This document shows, piece by piece, positions 51,193 through 61,246 of a stretch of 64,000 nt of DNA. Each line of letters opens with the position of its first letter. Within the stretch, counting starts at the first letter, position 1. Source of the stretch: DAHUYF01 sp035623985 (GTDB taxonomy: Bacteria; Pseudomonadota; Alphaproteobacteria; ATCC43930; CGMCC-115725); contig DASPSJ010000060.1 in NCBI GenBank assembly GCA_035623985.1, positions 186,001 through 250,000 of the forward strand. The letters are read 5' to 3'. The notes below the pieces were generated by a model that was not told where the DNA came from, did not search any database, and was given only the letters and a program-made list of their open reading frames with translations. The translations under genes were made by a program, and so were the position numbers.

Positions 51193-52161
51193 ATGGCGCC
51201 TTCCGGCATCGAGCATCGCTTCGTCGAGACCAACGGCATCCGTCTTCACGTCGCCGAGGCCGGCGCCGGGCCGGCGGTGGTGCTGTGCCATGGCTGGCCC
51301 GAGACCTGGTATTCCTGGCGCCACCAGATCCCGGCGCTCGCCGGCGCGGGCTTCCGCGTGCTGGCGCCGGACATGCGCGGCTATGGAAGCAGCGACCGGC
51401 CCGAGCCGGTCGACGCCTATACCCAGCTCCACATCGCCGGCGACATGGTGGGGCTGCTCGACGCGCTCGAGATCGAGACAGCCGTCATCATCGGCCACGA
51501 CTGGGGCGCGCCCGCGGCCTGGCATTCGGCGCTGATGCGGCCCGACCGCTTCCGCGCCGTGGCGGGGCTGAGCGTGCCCTATCGGCCGCGCGGCAAGATC
51601 AGCGCCATCGACGCCTTCAAGCTCGCCGGCATGGAAACCATCTACATGATGTATTTCCAGCAGCCGGGCGTCGCCGAGGCCGAGTTCGAGCGCGACGTGA
51701 CGCGCGCGCTGCGCCAGGTCTATTACTCCGCCTCGGGCAGCTTGCCGGAGGGAAAACGCTGGCACGCCTTCGTGCCGCCGGGCAGGGGCCTGCTCGACAC
51801 CACCTTCGACACCGAGATGCCGCTGCCCTGGCTCAGCGCCGAGGACCTTGCGGAATACGTCCGCGACTTCAGCGCCAGCGGCTTTCGCGGCGGCTTCAAC
51901 TGGTATCGCAATCTGCAGCGCAATTGGGAGCTGATGGCACCGTTCGCCGGCGCGCCGATCCCGCAGCCTTCGCTGTTCATCGCCGGCGCGCGCGACGGGG
52001 TCATCCGCATGCCCGGCATGCGCGTCGATCTCGAAGAGCTGAAGCCGGTGCTGCCGGGGATCCGGCGCAGCGTGCTGATCGAAGGCGCGGGCCATTGGGT
52101 GCAGCAGGAAGCGCCCGACAAGGTGAATGCGCTGCTGATCGAATTTCTCCGGGACCTGTAG
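51193..52161 (+). CDS. Alpha/beta hydrolase, epoxide hydrolase type
   Basis: The 322-residue enzyme shows the oxyanion motif 'VVLCHGWPETWYSWRHQI' (H-G-x-P), the nucleophile aspartate in 'VIIGHDWGAPAAWHSAL', the ring-opening tyrosine in 'GGFNWYRNLQRNW' and the catalytic histidine in 'EGAGHWVQQEAPDKV'. These are the features of soluble epoxide hydrolases, which open epoxides to diols, rather than haloalkane dehalogenases. No signal peptide is visible. The ATG at 51193 has GGAGAG in front; the frame runs upstream to 51139. Confidence 0.9.
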   Translation: MAPSGIEHRFVETNGIRLHVAEAGAGPAVVLCHGWPETWYSWRHQIPALAGAGFRVLAPDMRGYGSSDRPEPVDAYTQLHIAGDMVGLLDALEIETAVIIGHDWGAPAAWHSALMRPDRFRAVAGLSVPYRPRGKISAIDAFKLAGMETIYMMYFQQPGVAEAEFERDVTRALRQVYYSASGSLPEGKRWHAFVPPGRGLLDTTFDTEMPLPWLSAEDLAEYVRDFSASGFRGGFNWYRNLQRNWELMAPFAGAPIPQPSLFIAGARDGVIRMPGMRVDLEELKPVLPGIRRSVLIEGAGHWVQQEAPDKVNALLIEFLRDL

Positions 52162-52290
52162 GAGCGTGTCAGGGCACGCACGATCCGGCCCGCCCGACCC
52201 CGGCCGGCGAGGGGCCGACAAGCCGGTGGACGGCGGCGGCGGTTGTTGCTAGCAACGGCGGTTCCCCGCGCAATTTCCGGCCCGCGCCCC

Positions 52291-53535
52291 GTGTCCGATT
52301 TCACCCTTCGCCGCTCGCCGCTGCAAAAGCTCGCCTGGTTCGCGGCGCTCGGGCCGGGACTCATCGTCATGCTGGCGGACACGGACGCCGGCAGCATCAT
52401 CACCGCGGCGCAGAGCGGCGCGCAATGGGGCTATCGGCTGCTGCTGCTGCAAGCGTTGCTGGTGCCGATCCTCTATATGGTGCAGGAGCTGACGGCGCGG
52501 CTCGGCCTCGTCACCGGCCGCGGCCATGGCGAGCTGATCGCGCAGCATTTCGGCCGCGCCTGGGCCTGGCTTTCGGTCTCGACCTTGGCCGTCGCCTGCA
52601 TCGGCGCGCTGATCACGGAGCTGTCAGGGCTGGCGGGGGTCGGGCTGCTGTTCGGCGTGCCGGTCGGGGTCAGCGTCAGCCTCGCCGCCGGCGCCATCAT
52701 CCTCATGGCGCTCACCGGCTCCTATCGCTCGGTCGAGGGCGTGGCGGTGTCGCTCGGCCTCTTCGAGCTTGCTTTCGTCGGCGTCGCCTGGGCGGCGGAT
52801 CCGGAGCCGGCGCAGATGCTCGCCGGCCTCGCCCAGACGCCGCTCGGCGACCCCGCCTATCTCTATCTCGCCACCGCCAATATCGGCGCGGTGATCATGC
52901 CGTGGATGATCTTCTATCAGCAATCGGCGGTGGTGGAGAAAGGGCTGGGCCCGGCGCAGCTCAAGGTCGCGCGCGCCGAAACGGCGGCGGGCGCGGTGCT
53001 GACGCAGGTGATCATGGCGGCGGTGCTGGTCGCCACCGCCGCCACCATCGGCCGCGCCCGGCCCGACGCGCCGCTCGACACCGTGCAGCAGATCTCCGAT
53101 GCGCTGACGCCGTTCCTGGGGCCGTGGCTCGGCCGCCTGGTCTTCGCCGCCGGCATGAGCGGCGCGGCGCTGGTCGCCGCCATCGTCGTCTCGCTCACCG
53201 CCGCCTGGGGCGTCGGCGAGGTGGCGGGCTACAAGCGCTCGCTCGCGCATCACCCGCTGGAGGCGCCGTGGTTCTACGGCATTTTCAGCTTCTGCCTGAC
53301 GGCGGCGGCGGCGCTGGTCGCCTCGGGAATCAACCTGGTGCAGCTCTCCATCGCCGTGCAGGTGCTGAACGCGCTGCTGCTGCCGATCGTGCTGGGCTTT
53401 CTCTATCTGCTGGCGCTCAAGGTGCTGCCGCAGCCCTGGCGGCTCAAAGGCGTCTATGCCTGGATCGTCGGCGCGGCGATGGCGCTCACCGCCGGCTTCG
53501 GCGTCGTCGCGGGGGTGGTCGGGCTGGCGGGGTAG
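52291..53535 (+). CDS. Nramp-family metal transporter with altered metal-site motifs
   Basis: The 414-residue protein has about eleven membrane segments and the overall Nramp pattern. In canonical Nramp transporters TM1 has D-P-G-N and TM6 has M-P-H. Here TM1 reads 'VMLADTDAGSIITAAQSGAQ' and TM6 reads 'NIGAVIMPWMIFYQQSAVVE', so the proline/asparagine of TM1 and the histidine of TM6 are changed. This fits a divergent subgroup whose ion is unknown; Mg2+ is one possibility raised for Nramp-related proteins. I chose the GTG at 52291; the frame from 52243 begins TTG. It converges on polA with 6 bases between stops. Confidence 0.85.
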   Translation: MSDFTLRRSPLQKLAWFAALGPGLIVMLADTDAGSIITAAQSGAQWGYRLLLLQALLVPILYMVQELTARLGLVTGRGHGELIAQHFGRAWAWLSVSTLAVACIGALITELSGLAGVGLLFGVPVGVSVSLAAGAIILMALTGSYRSVEGVAVSLGLFELAFVGVAWAADPEPAQMLAGLAQTPLGDPAYLYLATANIGAVIMPWMIFYQQSAVVEKGLGPAQLKVARAETAAGAVLTQVIMAAVLVATAATIGRARPDAPLDTVQQISDALTPFLGPWLGRLVFAAGMSGAALVAAIVVSLTAAWGVGEVAGYKRSLAHHPLEAPWFYGIFSFCLTAAAALVASGINLVQLSIAVQVLNALLLPIVLGFLYLLALKVLPQPWRLKGVYAWIVGAAMALTAGFGVVAGVVGLAG

Positions 53536-53541
53536 CGGCGC

Positions 53542-56361
53542 TCAGTGCGCCTCTTCCCAATTGGCCGCCATGCCGGTCTCGACGGTGAGCGGCACGGAAA
53601 GCTCGAGTGCGGGGGCGCAGGCGTGCTCCATCACTTGCTTCACCAGCGCGGCGGTCGCTTGCGCCTCGCTCTCGGGCGCCTCGAAGACCAGCTCGTCATG
53701 GACCTGCAGCAGCATGCGCGCGGCAAGACGCGCCTCGGCCAGCGCCGCGGGGATGCGCGCCATGGCGCGCTTGATGATGTCGGCGGCGGTGCCTTGCAGC
53801 GGCGCGTTGATCGCCTCGCGCTCGGCATAGCCGCGCCGCGCCGGGTTGGTGTCCTTGATGCCGGGCAGATGGCAGCGCCGGCCGAACAGGGTTTCGACAT
53901 AGCCCTTGTCGCGGCACTCGGCCTTGCAGCGCTCCATATAGGCGCGGATGCCGGGGAAGCGGGCGAAATAGGCCTTGATGAACTCCGCCGCCTCGGCCTG
54001 CGGCACCTGGATGCGCTGGGCGAGGCCGAAGGCGCTCATGCCGTAGAGAATGCCGAAATTGATCGCCTTGGCGCGCCGGCGGATCTCGCCGGTCATCTCG
54101 TCCATCGGCACGCCGAAGACCTCGCTGGCGGTGAGCGCGTGGATGTCGGCGCCGGCGCGAAAGGCCTCCTTGAGCGGGCCGACATCGGCGATATGCGCGG
54201 CAAGGCGCAGCTCGATCTGGCTGTAATCGGCCGACAGCAGCACATGGCCGGGCTCGGCGACGAAGGCGCGGCGGATCTTGCGGCCCTCTTCGGTGCGGAT
54301 CGGGATGTTCTGCAGATTGGGCTCGGTCGAGGAGAGGCGCCCGGTGATCGCGCCCGCCAATGAGAAAGAGGTGTGGACGCGGCCGGTCTTGGGATTGATC
54401 TCCTCGACCAGGGCGTCGGCATAGGTGCTTTTGAGCTTGGCGAGCTGGCGCCAGTCGAGCACGCGCGCCGGCAGATCGTGGGTCAGCGCGAGCTGCTCCA
54501 GCACGGCGGCGTCGGTGCCGTAGGCGCCGGTCTTGCCCTTGCGGCCGCCGGCAAGCCCCAATTCGTCGAACAGCACCTCGCCCAACTGCTTGGGCGAGCC
54601 GATGTTGAAGGGATGGCCCGCGAGCGCGAAGATCTGCTGCTCCAGCTCGACCAGCCGCAGCGCGAAATCCTGCGACAGGCGGTTGAGCTCGGCGCGGTCG
54701 ACGCGGATGCCGGCGCGCTCCATCTCGGCGACGACGCGCACCAGCGGCCGCTCGATGGTCTCGTAGAAGGCGAGCCGGCGCTCGGCCAGGAGACGCGGCT
54801 TCAGCAGGCGGTGGAGGCGCAAGGTGATGTCGGCGTCCTCGGCGGCGTAATCGCGCGCCTTGTCGAGCGGCACGGCGGCGAAGCCGATATGACCTTTGCC
54901 GCTGCCGGCGACGTCCTTGTACTTGATGGTGTTGTGGCCGAAATGCAGCTCCGCCAGCTCGTCGAGCCCGTGGCCGTGCAAGCCGCCCTCGAGCACGAAG
55001 GAGATCAGCATGGTGTCGTCGACCGGCGCCACCGCGATGCCGTAGCCGGCGAGCACCTCGACGTCGTATTTGATGTTCTGGCCGATCTTGAGCACGCTCT
55101 CGTCCTCGAAGAGCGGCCTCAGGCGCTCCAGCGCCGCTTCCAGCGGGATCTGCTTCGGCGCCGCCGGCGCCGGCGCGTCGCCGAGAGCGAGCTCGCCCGC
55201 GCCGTTGGCGCGGTGCGCGAGCGGGATGTAGCAGGCTTCTCCGGGCTCGAGCGCCAAGGAGACGCCGACGAGCTCGGCATGGGCGGGATTGAGCGAGGTG
55301 GTCTCGGTGTCCATGGCGACGACGCCCTTGGCGGCGGCGGCGGCGATCCAGGCGTCGAGATCGGCCAAGTCCTGCACCAGCGCATAGCGCCGCTCGACCT
55401 TGCCGAGATCCGGCGGCGGCGGCGGCAGCGCCATGGGCGCGACCGGCGCGGCGGCGGGCGCGCTCTCCGCAGCAGCGGCGGCGCCCTCGGCCTTGCCGAG
55501 CCGGGTCTCGACCCGCGCCATCAAATTCTTGAAGCCGTTCTCGCGCAAGAAGGCGCCGAGCTTGTCGCGGTCGGGCGGCCGCACTTCCAGCGCCTCGAGC
55601 GGCACGGTCAAGGGCGCGTCGGCGTCAAGCCGCACCAGGCGCTTCGACAGCCGCGCCTGCTCGGCGAAATCGATCAGCGACTGGCGGCGCTTGGGCTGCT
55701 TGATCTCGCCGGCATGCGCCAGGAGATTTTCCAGATCGCCATAGGCGTTGATGAGCTCGGCGGCGGTCTTGACGCCGATGCCCGGCACGCCCGGCACGTT
55801 GTCGACGCTGTCGCCGCACAGCGCCTGGACGTCGACCACCTTGTCGGGACCGACGCCGAATTTCTCGCGCACCTCGGCGGCGCCGATCGGCCTCTGCTTG
55901 ATCGGGTCGAGCATGCCGATCCTGTCGTCGACGAGCTGCATCAGATCCTTGTCGGAGGAGACGATGGTCACCGCCGCGCCCGCCGCCGCGGCGGCGCGGG
56001 CGTAGGCGGCGATGAGGTCGTCGGCCTCGTAATCCGGCCGCTCGATGCGCGCGACGTTGAAGGCGTCGGTCGCCTCGCGCACCAGCTTGAACTGCGGCAC
56101 GAGATCGGGCGGCGGCTCCGGGCGATGCGCCTTGTACTGATCGTAGAGCTTGTTGCGGAAGCTGACGCGCGCGGTGTCGAAGACGACGGCGAGATGGTCG
56201 GCGTCGGTGTCCTGCAGCAGCTTGAAGAGGATGTTGCAATAGCCCAGCACCGCGCCGACCGGCGTGCCGTCGGCGCGGGTCAGCGGCGGCAGCGCGTGAT
56301 AGGCGCGGAAGATGTAGCCGGAGCCGTCGACGAGATAGACGTGGCGCAGCGCGCTGCTCAC
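53542..56361 (-). CDS. polA: DNA polymerase I
   Basis: The 939-residue enzyme has the 5'-3' exonuclease domain ('VYLVDGSGYIFRAYHALPPL', 'DSVDNVPGVPGIGVKTAAEL'), a 3'-5' proofreading domain that keeps the acidic motif 'VVAMDTETTSLNPAHAELVG', and the polymerase domain with 'LLSADYSQIELRLAAHIADV' and 'LLQVHDELVFEAP'. It fills gaps in repair and removes RNA primers. The start is a GTG at 56361 overlapping the stop of the zinc-finger gene (GTGA), preferred because the protein then begins just before 'RHVYLVDGSG'. Confidence 0.96.
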   Translation of the reverse strand: MSSALRHVYLVDGSGYIFRAYHALPPLTRADGTPVGAVLGYCNILFKLLQDTDADHLAVVFDTARVSFRNKLYDQYKAHRPEPPPDLVPQFKLVREATDAFNVARIERPDYEADDLIAAYARAAAAAGAAVTIVSSDKDLMQLVDDRIGMLDPIKQRPIGAAEVREKFGVGPDKVVDVQALCGDSVDNVPGVPGIGVKTAAELINAYGDLENLLAHAGEIKQPKRRQSLIDFAEQARLSKRLVRLDADAPLTVPLEALEVRPPDRDKLGAFLRENGFKNLMARVETRLGKAEGAAAAAESAPAAAPVAPMALPPPPPDLGKVERRYALVQDLADLDAWIAAAAAKGVVAMDTETTSLNPAHAELVGVSLALEPGEACYIPLAHRANGAGELALGDAPAPAAPKQIPLEAALERLRPLFEDESVLKIGQNIKYDVEVLAGYGIAVAPVDDTMLISFVLEGGLHGHGLDELAELHFGHNTIKYKDVAGSGKGHIGFAAVPLDKARDYAAEDADITLRLHRLLKPRLLAERRLAFYETIERPLVRVVAEMERAGIRVDRAELNRLSQDFALRLVELEQQIFALAGHPFNIGSPKQLGEVLFDELGLAGGRKGKTGAYGTDAAVLEQLALTHDLPARVLDWRQLAKLKSTYADALVEEINPKTGRVHTSFSLAGAITGRLSSTEPNLQNIPIRTEEGRKIRRAFVAEPGHVLLSADYSQIELRLAAHIADVGPLKEAFRAGADIHALTASEVFGVPMDEMTGEIRRRAKAINFGILYGMSAFGLAQRIQVPQAEAAEFIKAYFARFPGIRAYMERCKAECRDKGYVETLFGRRCHLPGIKDTNPARRGYAEREAINAPLQGTAADIIKRAMARIPAALAEARLAARMLLQVHDELVFEAPESEAQATAALVKQVMEHACAPALELSVPLTVETGMAANWEEAH

Positions 56362-56561
56362 GGCGGCGCGCCGGAGCCGCGCGGCGGCGGCGCGGCCTCG
56401 GACGCCGTGCCGCGCGCGACGAAGAGCCGCGAGCAATAGGGGCATTCGACCCTGCCGGCGCCGCCGAGATTGAGATAGACGCGGGGATGGCCGAGCGCCC
56501 CGCCGCCGCCGTTGCAGGCCGCCACGGCGCCATCCACCTCAATGATTTCGAAAGGGCGCAT
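56358..56561 (-). CDS. Zinc-finger domain protein (zf-CHCC, NDUFS6-like)
   Basis: The 67-residue protein carries the CHCC zinc-binding pattern: Cys in 'VAACNGGGGALGHPRVYLNL', with the histidine 9 residues later, then 'VECPYCSRLFV'. This is the alphaproteobacterial counterpart of the complex I accessory subunit NDUFS6. The tail is Pro/Gly/Ala-rich. The start at 56561 (MRPFEIIEVDG) is the natural one for the family; the frame extends to 56642. It is translated together with polA. Confidence 0.88.
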   Translation of the reverse strand: MRPFEIIEVDGAVAACNGGGGALGHPRVYLNLGGAGRVECPYCSRLFVARGTASEAAPPPRGSGAPP

Positions 56562-56645
56562 GGTGCTCAATATCCGGTGACGTCGCAAGCGCGGCAGGTT
56601 GACCCGGCCGACATGCGGATGATACGGATTGCCCCAGGACAATCA

Positions 56646-57652
<1,007 letters not shown>

Positions 57653-57653
<1 letters not shown>

Positions 57654-58744
57654 TGTGCCGCGTCGCCCTGATCCTCGCGCTGCTGCTCGCCGGTTGCGCC
57701 GGTCAGGGCACGGGTCATCTTGCCGCCTTTACCGCCGAAGGCAACGCCGTGGCGCCGGCCGGGCCGCCGCTTGCGCCGCTGCTCGCCGAGCGGGCGATCA
57801 CCGCCCGCGACGGGGCGCGGCTGCCGCTCCGGGCGTGGCTGCCCGAAGGCAAGCCGCGGGCGGTGATCCTGGCGCTGCACGGCTTTAACGATTATTCCAA
57901 CGCCTTTGCCGCGCCGGCGGCGGTCTGGGCGAAGGACGGCATCGCCACCTACGCCTACGACCAGCGCGGCTTCGGCGACGCGCCGCTGCGCGGCGGCTGG
58001 CCGGGCACGCGGCTGCTGGCCGAGGACCTCGCCACGGCGAGCCGGCTCATCAAGGCGCGCCATCCGCAAACCCCGCTCTATTGCCTGGGCGAGAGCATGG
58101 GCGGCGCGGTGGTGGCGACGGCGGCGAGCGGCGAAGCGGGCGCGCCGCGGCCGGCCTGCGACGGCATCATCCTGGCGGCGCCGGCGGTCTGGGCCCGCGA
58201 GACGATGACCTTTTTCGAGCGCGCGGCGCTGTGGACCGGCGACACCTTCTTTCCCGACATGACGCTGACCGGGCGCGGCCTCAACATCATGCCGTCGGAC
58301 AATATCGAGATGCTGCGCCAGCTCGCGCGCGACCCGCTGGTGATCAAGGAGACGCGGGTGGCGGCGGTCAAGGGGCTGGTCGACCTCATGGACACGGCGC
58401 TGGCCTCGGCGCCGCAAGTGACGGCGCCGATGCTGCTGCTTTACGGCGACCGCGACGAGCTGGTGCCGCGCGCGCCCACCGAGCGCTTCATCGCCGGCCT
58501 GCCCTTCGCCGAGCGGCGCACGCGCCGCATCGCCTGGTACGAGGCGGGCTATCACATGCTGCTGCGCGACCTCGAAGCGCCGGCGGTCTGGCGCGACGTC
58601 GGGAGCTGGATCGGCGATCATGACGCGCCGCTGCCCTCGGGCGCGGACCGGCGGGCGAGCTCGGTGCTGTTTGCCGGCGGCGTCGGCGAAGCGGCGCCGG
58701 CGCTGGAGCGGCAGGCGGCGGCGCCTTCAACCGGCGCCCATTGA
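57653..58744 (+). CDS. Alpha/beta hydrolase lipoprotein (lysophospholipase/monoglyceride lipase type)
   Basis: The 363-residue protein starts with a lipoprotein signal, 'VALILALLLAGCAG' with the lipobox Cys16. The hydrolase core has 'AVILALHGFNDYSNAFAAPA' (H-G oxyanion), the nucleophile in 'YCLGESMGGAVVATAA', the acid in 'LLYGDRDELVPRAP' and the histidine in 'WYEAGYHMLLRDLEA'. This is the Hydrolase_4 group of lysophospholipases and monoacylglycerol lipases. It is probably anchored in the envelope. The ATG overlaps the stop of the ATPase gene (TGATG), so the two may work together in lipid handling. Confidence 0.87.
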
Positions 58745-58754
58745 TCCAGGTCAA
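58741..58754. promoter_or_regulatory. FNR/Anr-type box before a small membrane peptide gene
   Basis: TTGAT-CCAG-GTCAA matches the FNR/Anr consensus TTGAT-N4-ATCAA at nine of ten fixed bases. It overlaps the hydrolase stop codon, and its centre is 67 bases upstream of the ATG at 58815, as expected for an activator site of that small gene. Confidence 0.65.
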
Positions 58755-58814
58755 CGCGGAAATCCGCCCATCGGCTGTGCTCCCTCCCGAGAGCCATTCT
58801 CGGGGAGGGCGCGC

Positions 58815-58907
58815 ATGTCGGCAGGTGAAAAAGCCTATCTGGCGCTGGTGGTCGCCGGCTGGCTGATCTTCGGCGCGGTGCTGTTCTGGGAGAGCCGGGG
58901 AAGCTGA
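58815..58907 (+). CDS. 30-residue single-span membrane peptide
   Basis: The gene encodes 30 residues: a short polar start 'MSAGEKA', a single membrane helix 'YLALVVAGWLIFGAVLFW' and the tail 'ESRGS'. A GGGGAGGG ribosome site lies at 58802-58809 with the right spacing. The upstream FNR-type box suggests low-oxygen induction. Peptides of this size often stabilise respiratory oxidases or transporters, but no such partner is in the window. It is too short for most gene finders. Confidence 0.7.
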   Translation: MSAGEKAYLALVVAGWLIFGAVLFWESRGS

Positions 58908-58961
58908 GGCGCGCGCCCGGGAGGGATCTCGGACAGCGTCATATGACGCTGTCGATTCTTC

Positions 58962-59837
58962 TCAGCGCGGGTCGAGCACCGCGCGGCAGGCGGCGGGCAG
59001 CACCGGATGACGGCCGGCCGCATTCTCCGGCGGCGGCGGCGGCAGATGGCGCAGCCACGAGGCGAGCTCGGCGCCGCAGCCGTCGCCTTCGGGCGCCGGG
59101 CGCTGCTCTTCGCAATCGGGCGAGCCCGGGGGACAGCGCAGCCGCACATGGAAATGCTCGTCATGCCCGTACCAGGGGCGGATGCGCCCGAGCCAGGCGC
59201 GCTCGGCGGGCGGACTGGCGATCGCGCTGCGGCAGAGCGCTTCCTTGATCACGGCGTTGACGAAGATGCGGTCGACGGCGGGGTCGCTGGCGGCAAGGCG
59301 CAGCAGCGCCACCTGCTTCTCGCCGAAGCGCCTCCTGTCGATCTCGTGGTAGTTGGCGAGCAGCATCGAGGGCAGCTCGACCGCTTCGCGCTGCGCCGGC
59401 GGCAGGTAGGGCTTGGGCGCAAGCGTGAGCCAGATGTCGACGTCGATGCCGGTCTGATGGCTGGCATGGCCGAAAGGCAGCGGCCCGCCGCGCGGCTGCG
59501 CCATGTCGCCGATATAGAACACCGGCAGCCCCGCGGCCTGGGAGCGCCGGCCCAGCCGCTCGATATAGGCGACGAGATCGGGATGGCCGAAATTGCGGTG
59601 GCGGGAGAGGCGGATCGCTTCATAGCCCGGCCCGTCCGGCGGCAGCTCTTCGGCGCCGGCGAGGCAGCCATGGGCGGCGCCGCCGATGATCCGCGCCGGC
59701 CCCGGCAGCGGCGCCGCGACGCGGCTCCAGTCATTGCCGGCCGTCTCGCCCGAGGCGGCAGCCGGCGCCGGCGGCAGGACGAGCAGCGGCAGCGCGAGAA
59801 GCGCGAGGGCGGCGGCAAAGCGCGGAGCACGGGACAT
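58962..59837 (-). CDS. mepA: Penicillin-insensitive murein endopeptidase MepA (peptidase M74)
   Basis: The 291-residue protein has a signal peptide (residues 1-28) and the LAS-type zinc peptidase motifs 'FGHASHQTGIDVDIWL' (His127 and Asp134 region) and 'RPWYGHDEHFHVRLRC'. It cleaves D-alanyl-meso-diaminopimelate cross-links in the periplasm, with a role in wall growth and release of fragments that could feed the amgK/murU recycling pair at 7-9 kb. The ATG at 59837 is chosen since the hydrophobic core then starts at residue 8. Two cysteine pairs may form disulfides. Confidence 0.93.
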   Translation of the reverse strand: MSRAPRFAAALALLALPLLVLPPAPAAASGETAGNDWSRVAAPLPGPARIIGGAAHGCLAGAEELPPDGPGYEAIRLSRHRNFGHPDLVAYIERLGRRSQAAGLPVFYIGDMAQPRGGPLPFGHASHQTGIDVDIWLTLAPKPYLPPAQREAVELPSMLLANYHEIDRRRFGEKQVALLRLAASDPAVDRIFVNAVIKEALCRSAIASPPAERAWLGRIRPWYGHDEHFHVRLRCPPGSPDCEEQRPAPEGDGCGAELASWLRHLPPPPPENAAGRHPVLPAACRAVLDPR

Positions 59838-59974
59838 CGGGCGGCTCGTCGACCAGAAGCAAGAGTATCGGACCAATTCTATACCGGAGGAGGCTTAACG
59901 CCGAGTAACCTTGGCGCCGAGGGGTGCGGCTGCTTGCGCCGCGGGGGGCGGTTGGCCTAAGGTTCGGTGCTTGG

Positions 59975-60051
<77 letters not shown>

Positions 60052-60207
60052 GATTCAGGCTCGTTCTCCAGGCGCGGCTGGGTTCGGTCTCTATTTCGAG
60101 CGCGTGGTATTTACTTGACGGTACGGTAGGCGTGCCCAAGCTCGGAATTCAATATTGTGCTCCCGACAATTAGGCGTGAGCGAGATGTATTCGGAGGGCC
60201 GGTTACG

Positions 60208-60645
60208 ATGATTTCAGACGGCCTGATCGAAATCGCGATCGTCATCGTCTACGTAACATGCTTCGGGATCACGCTGCACGGTTGGACCTCCCCGGAAGCG
60301 TGGGCGTTTACGCCGGAGCTGTCCACAGCGAGCGGCGTTTTGTATGTCAAAACAACTATCGGACTTTGGGGCCATATCGCCACCATTGTCGAGGCAGATA
60401 CTTCTGCACAAACCATCCGTGCCTATTTTCAGCTCGTGGCGCTGTTTGTCGTCGTAGTGCTGGCAGCGGCGGTTCTCTTTGGAGCGAGCATCAGGCTGGT
60501 GAGGGCCTATCTTGCGCCGCAAGGCGGTCCTGAGGCGTGGACGCTGATGTGGCGAGCCAACCGGATGGCGATCTATCTGGCTGTTGCTCTGAACATCTTC
60601 GCTGCATATATCAGAGCGATGGAAGCTCGATATGTCCTGGACTAG
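60208..60645 (+). CDS. Small membrane protein of unknown function
   Basis: The 145-residue product has three or four membrane spans: an N-terminal one ('IEIAIVIVYVTCFGITLHGW'), a central one ('AYFQLVALFVVVVLAAAVLF') and a C-terminal one ('AIYLAVALNIFAAYIRAM'). No family is recognised. The ATG at 60208 has GGAGGG about 10 bases upstream. The base composition is less G+C-rich than the chromosome around it. It begins 156 bases after the tRNA gene and may belong to DNA inserted beside it. Confidence 0.65.
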   Translation: MISDGLIEIAIVIVYVTCFGITLHGWTSPEAWAFTPELSTASGVLYVKTTIGLWGHIATIVEADTSAQTIRAYFQLVALFVVVVLAAAVLFGASIRLVRAYLAPQGGPEAWTLMWRANRMAIYLAVALNIFAAYIRAMEARYVLD

Positions 60646-60675
60646 TGCATTGCATGCGACGCTCGGGAGATGGGC

Positions 60676-61140
60676 ATGACCAGCACACCGAAACATGAGG
60701 CTTTGCCCGACGACATACGAAAAGTGAGGACGCTGTTAAATCGCAAGATCGAGCGCGACTTTACATGGCTGTGCATTTTGCTCGTTCTTTTTGGCTTCAC
60801 CCTTTACGTTCCACAGCTCCAATCGCTCGAACCCTATTGGACCCTCGTGATCGGCGCCGGCATTGTCCTTGTCGGCGGCCATGTGATGATCCTGGCGCGC
60901 CGAGATGCGGAAGCCGGCGAGTCATTAAACCCGGCGGAGGAGGCTGACCGCCCGTGGATGTATCGTACTGTCGCGCATCTGTGGAGCAACAGTGGATTGA
61001 AAGAGGAATCCGGCGCGGCATATGATGCGTCGCCGGTCGACCGCCGTCATCGTCCTGCCGCTATTTCGGCCTGGGTCGGCATGATTCGCGTCGCAATTGC
61101 CGCTCTCGGCCAGATGATCATGGGGCGCCACGACAAGTAA
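60676..61140 (+). CDS. Small membrane protein of unknown function
   Basis: The 154-residue product has a soluble start ('DIRKVRTLLNRKIERD'), two adjacent membrane spans ('FTWLCILLVLFGFTLYVPQL' and 'WTLVIGAGIVLVGGHVMILA') and a polar tail ending in another hydrophobic stretch. I do not recognise a family. GGGAG lies six bases before the ATG at 60676; an ATG at 60670 is the alternative. It follows the previous small membrane gene by 30 bases with similar composition, so the two are probably co-expressed. Confidence 0.6.
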   Translation: MTSTPKHEALPDDIRKVRTLLNRKIERDFTWLCILLVLFGFTLYVPQLQSLEPYWTLVIGAGIVLVGGHVMILARRDAEAGESLNPAEEADRPWMYRTVAHLWSNSGLKEESGAAYDASPVDRRHRPAAISAWVGMIRVAIAALGQMIMGRHDK

Positions 61141-61246
61141 GCTCGTTCCGTGCTAAAAGCTTCAGGGGTCGGTTGACGCCGCGGCAAGCGTGCGCAAGCC
61201 TGGAACGAGGTCTTGCGTCATGCATCGGCGTCAGGGAGAGGGCGAC

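Noticed and set aside
51036..53588. 850-codon plus-strand frame covering the epoxide hydrolase and Nramp genes
   Set aside because: It is an Arg/Ala-rich out-of-frame reading of two well-supported genes.
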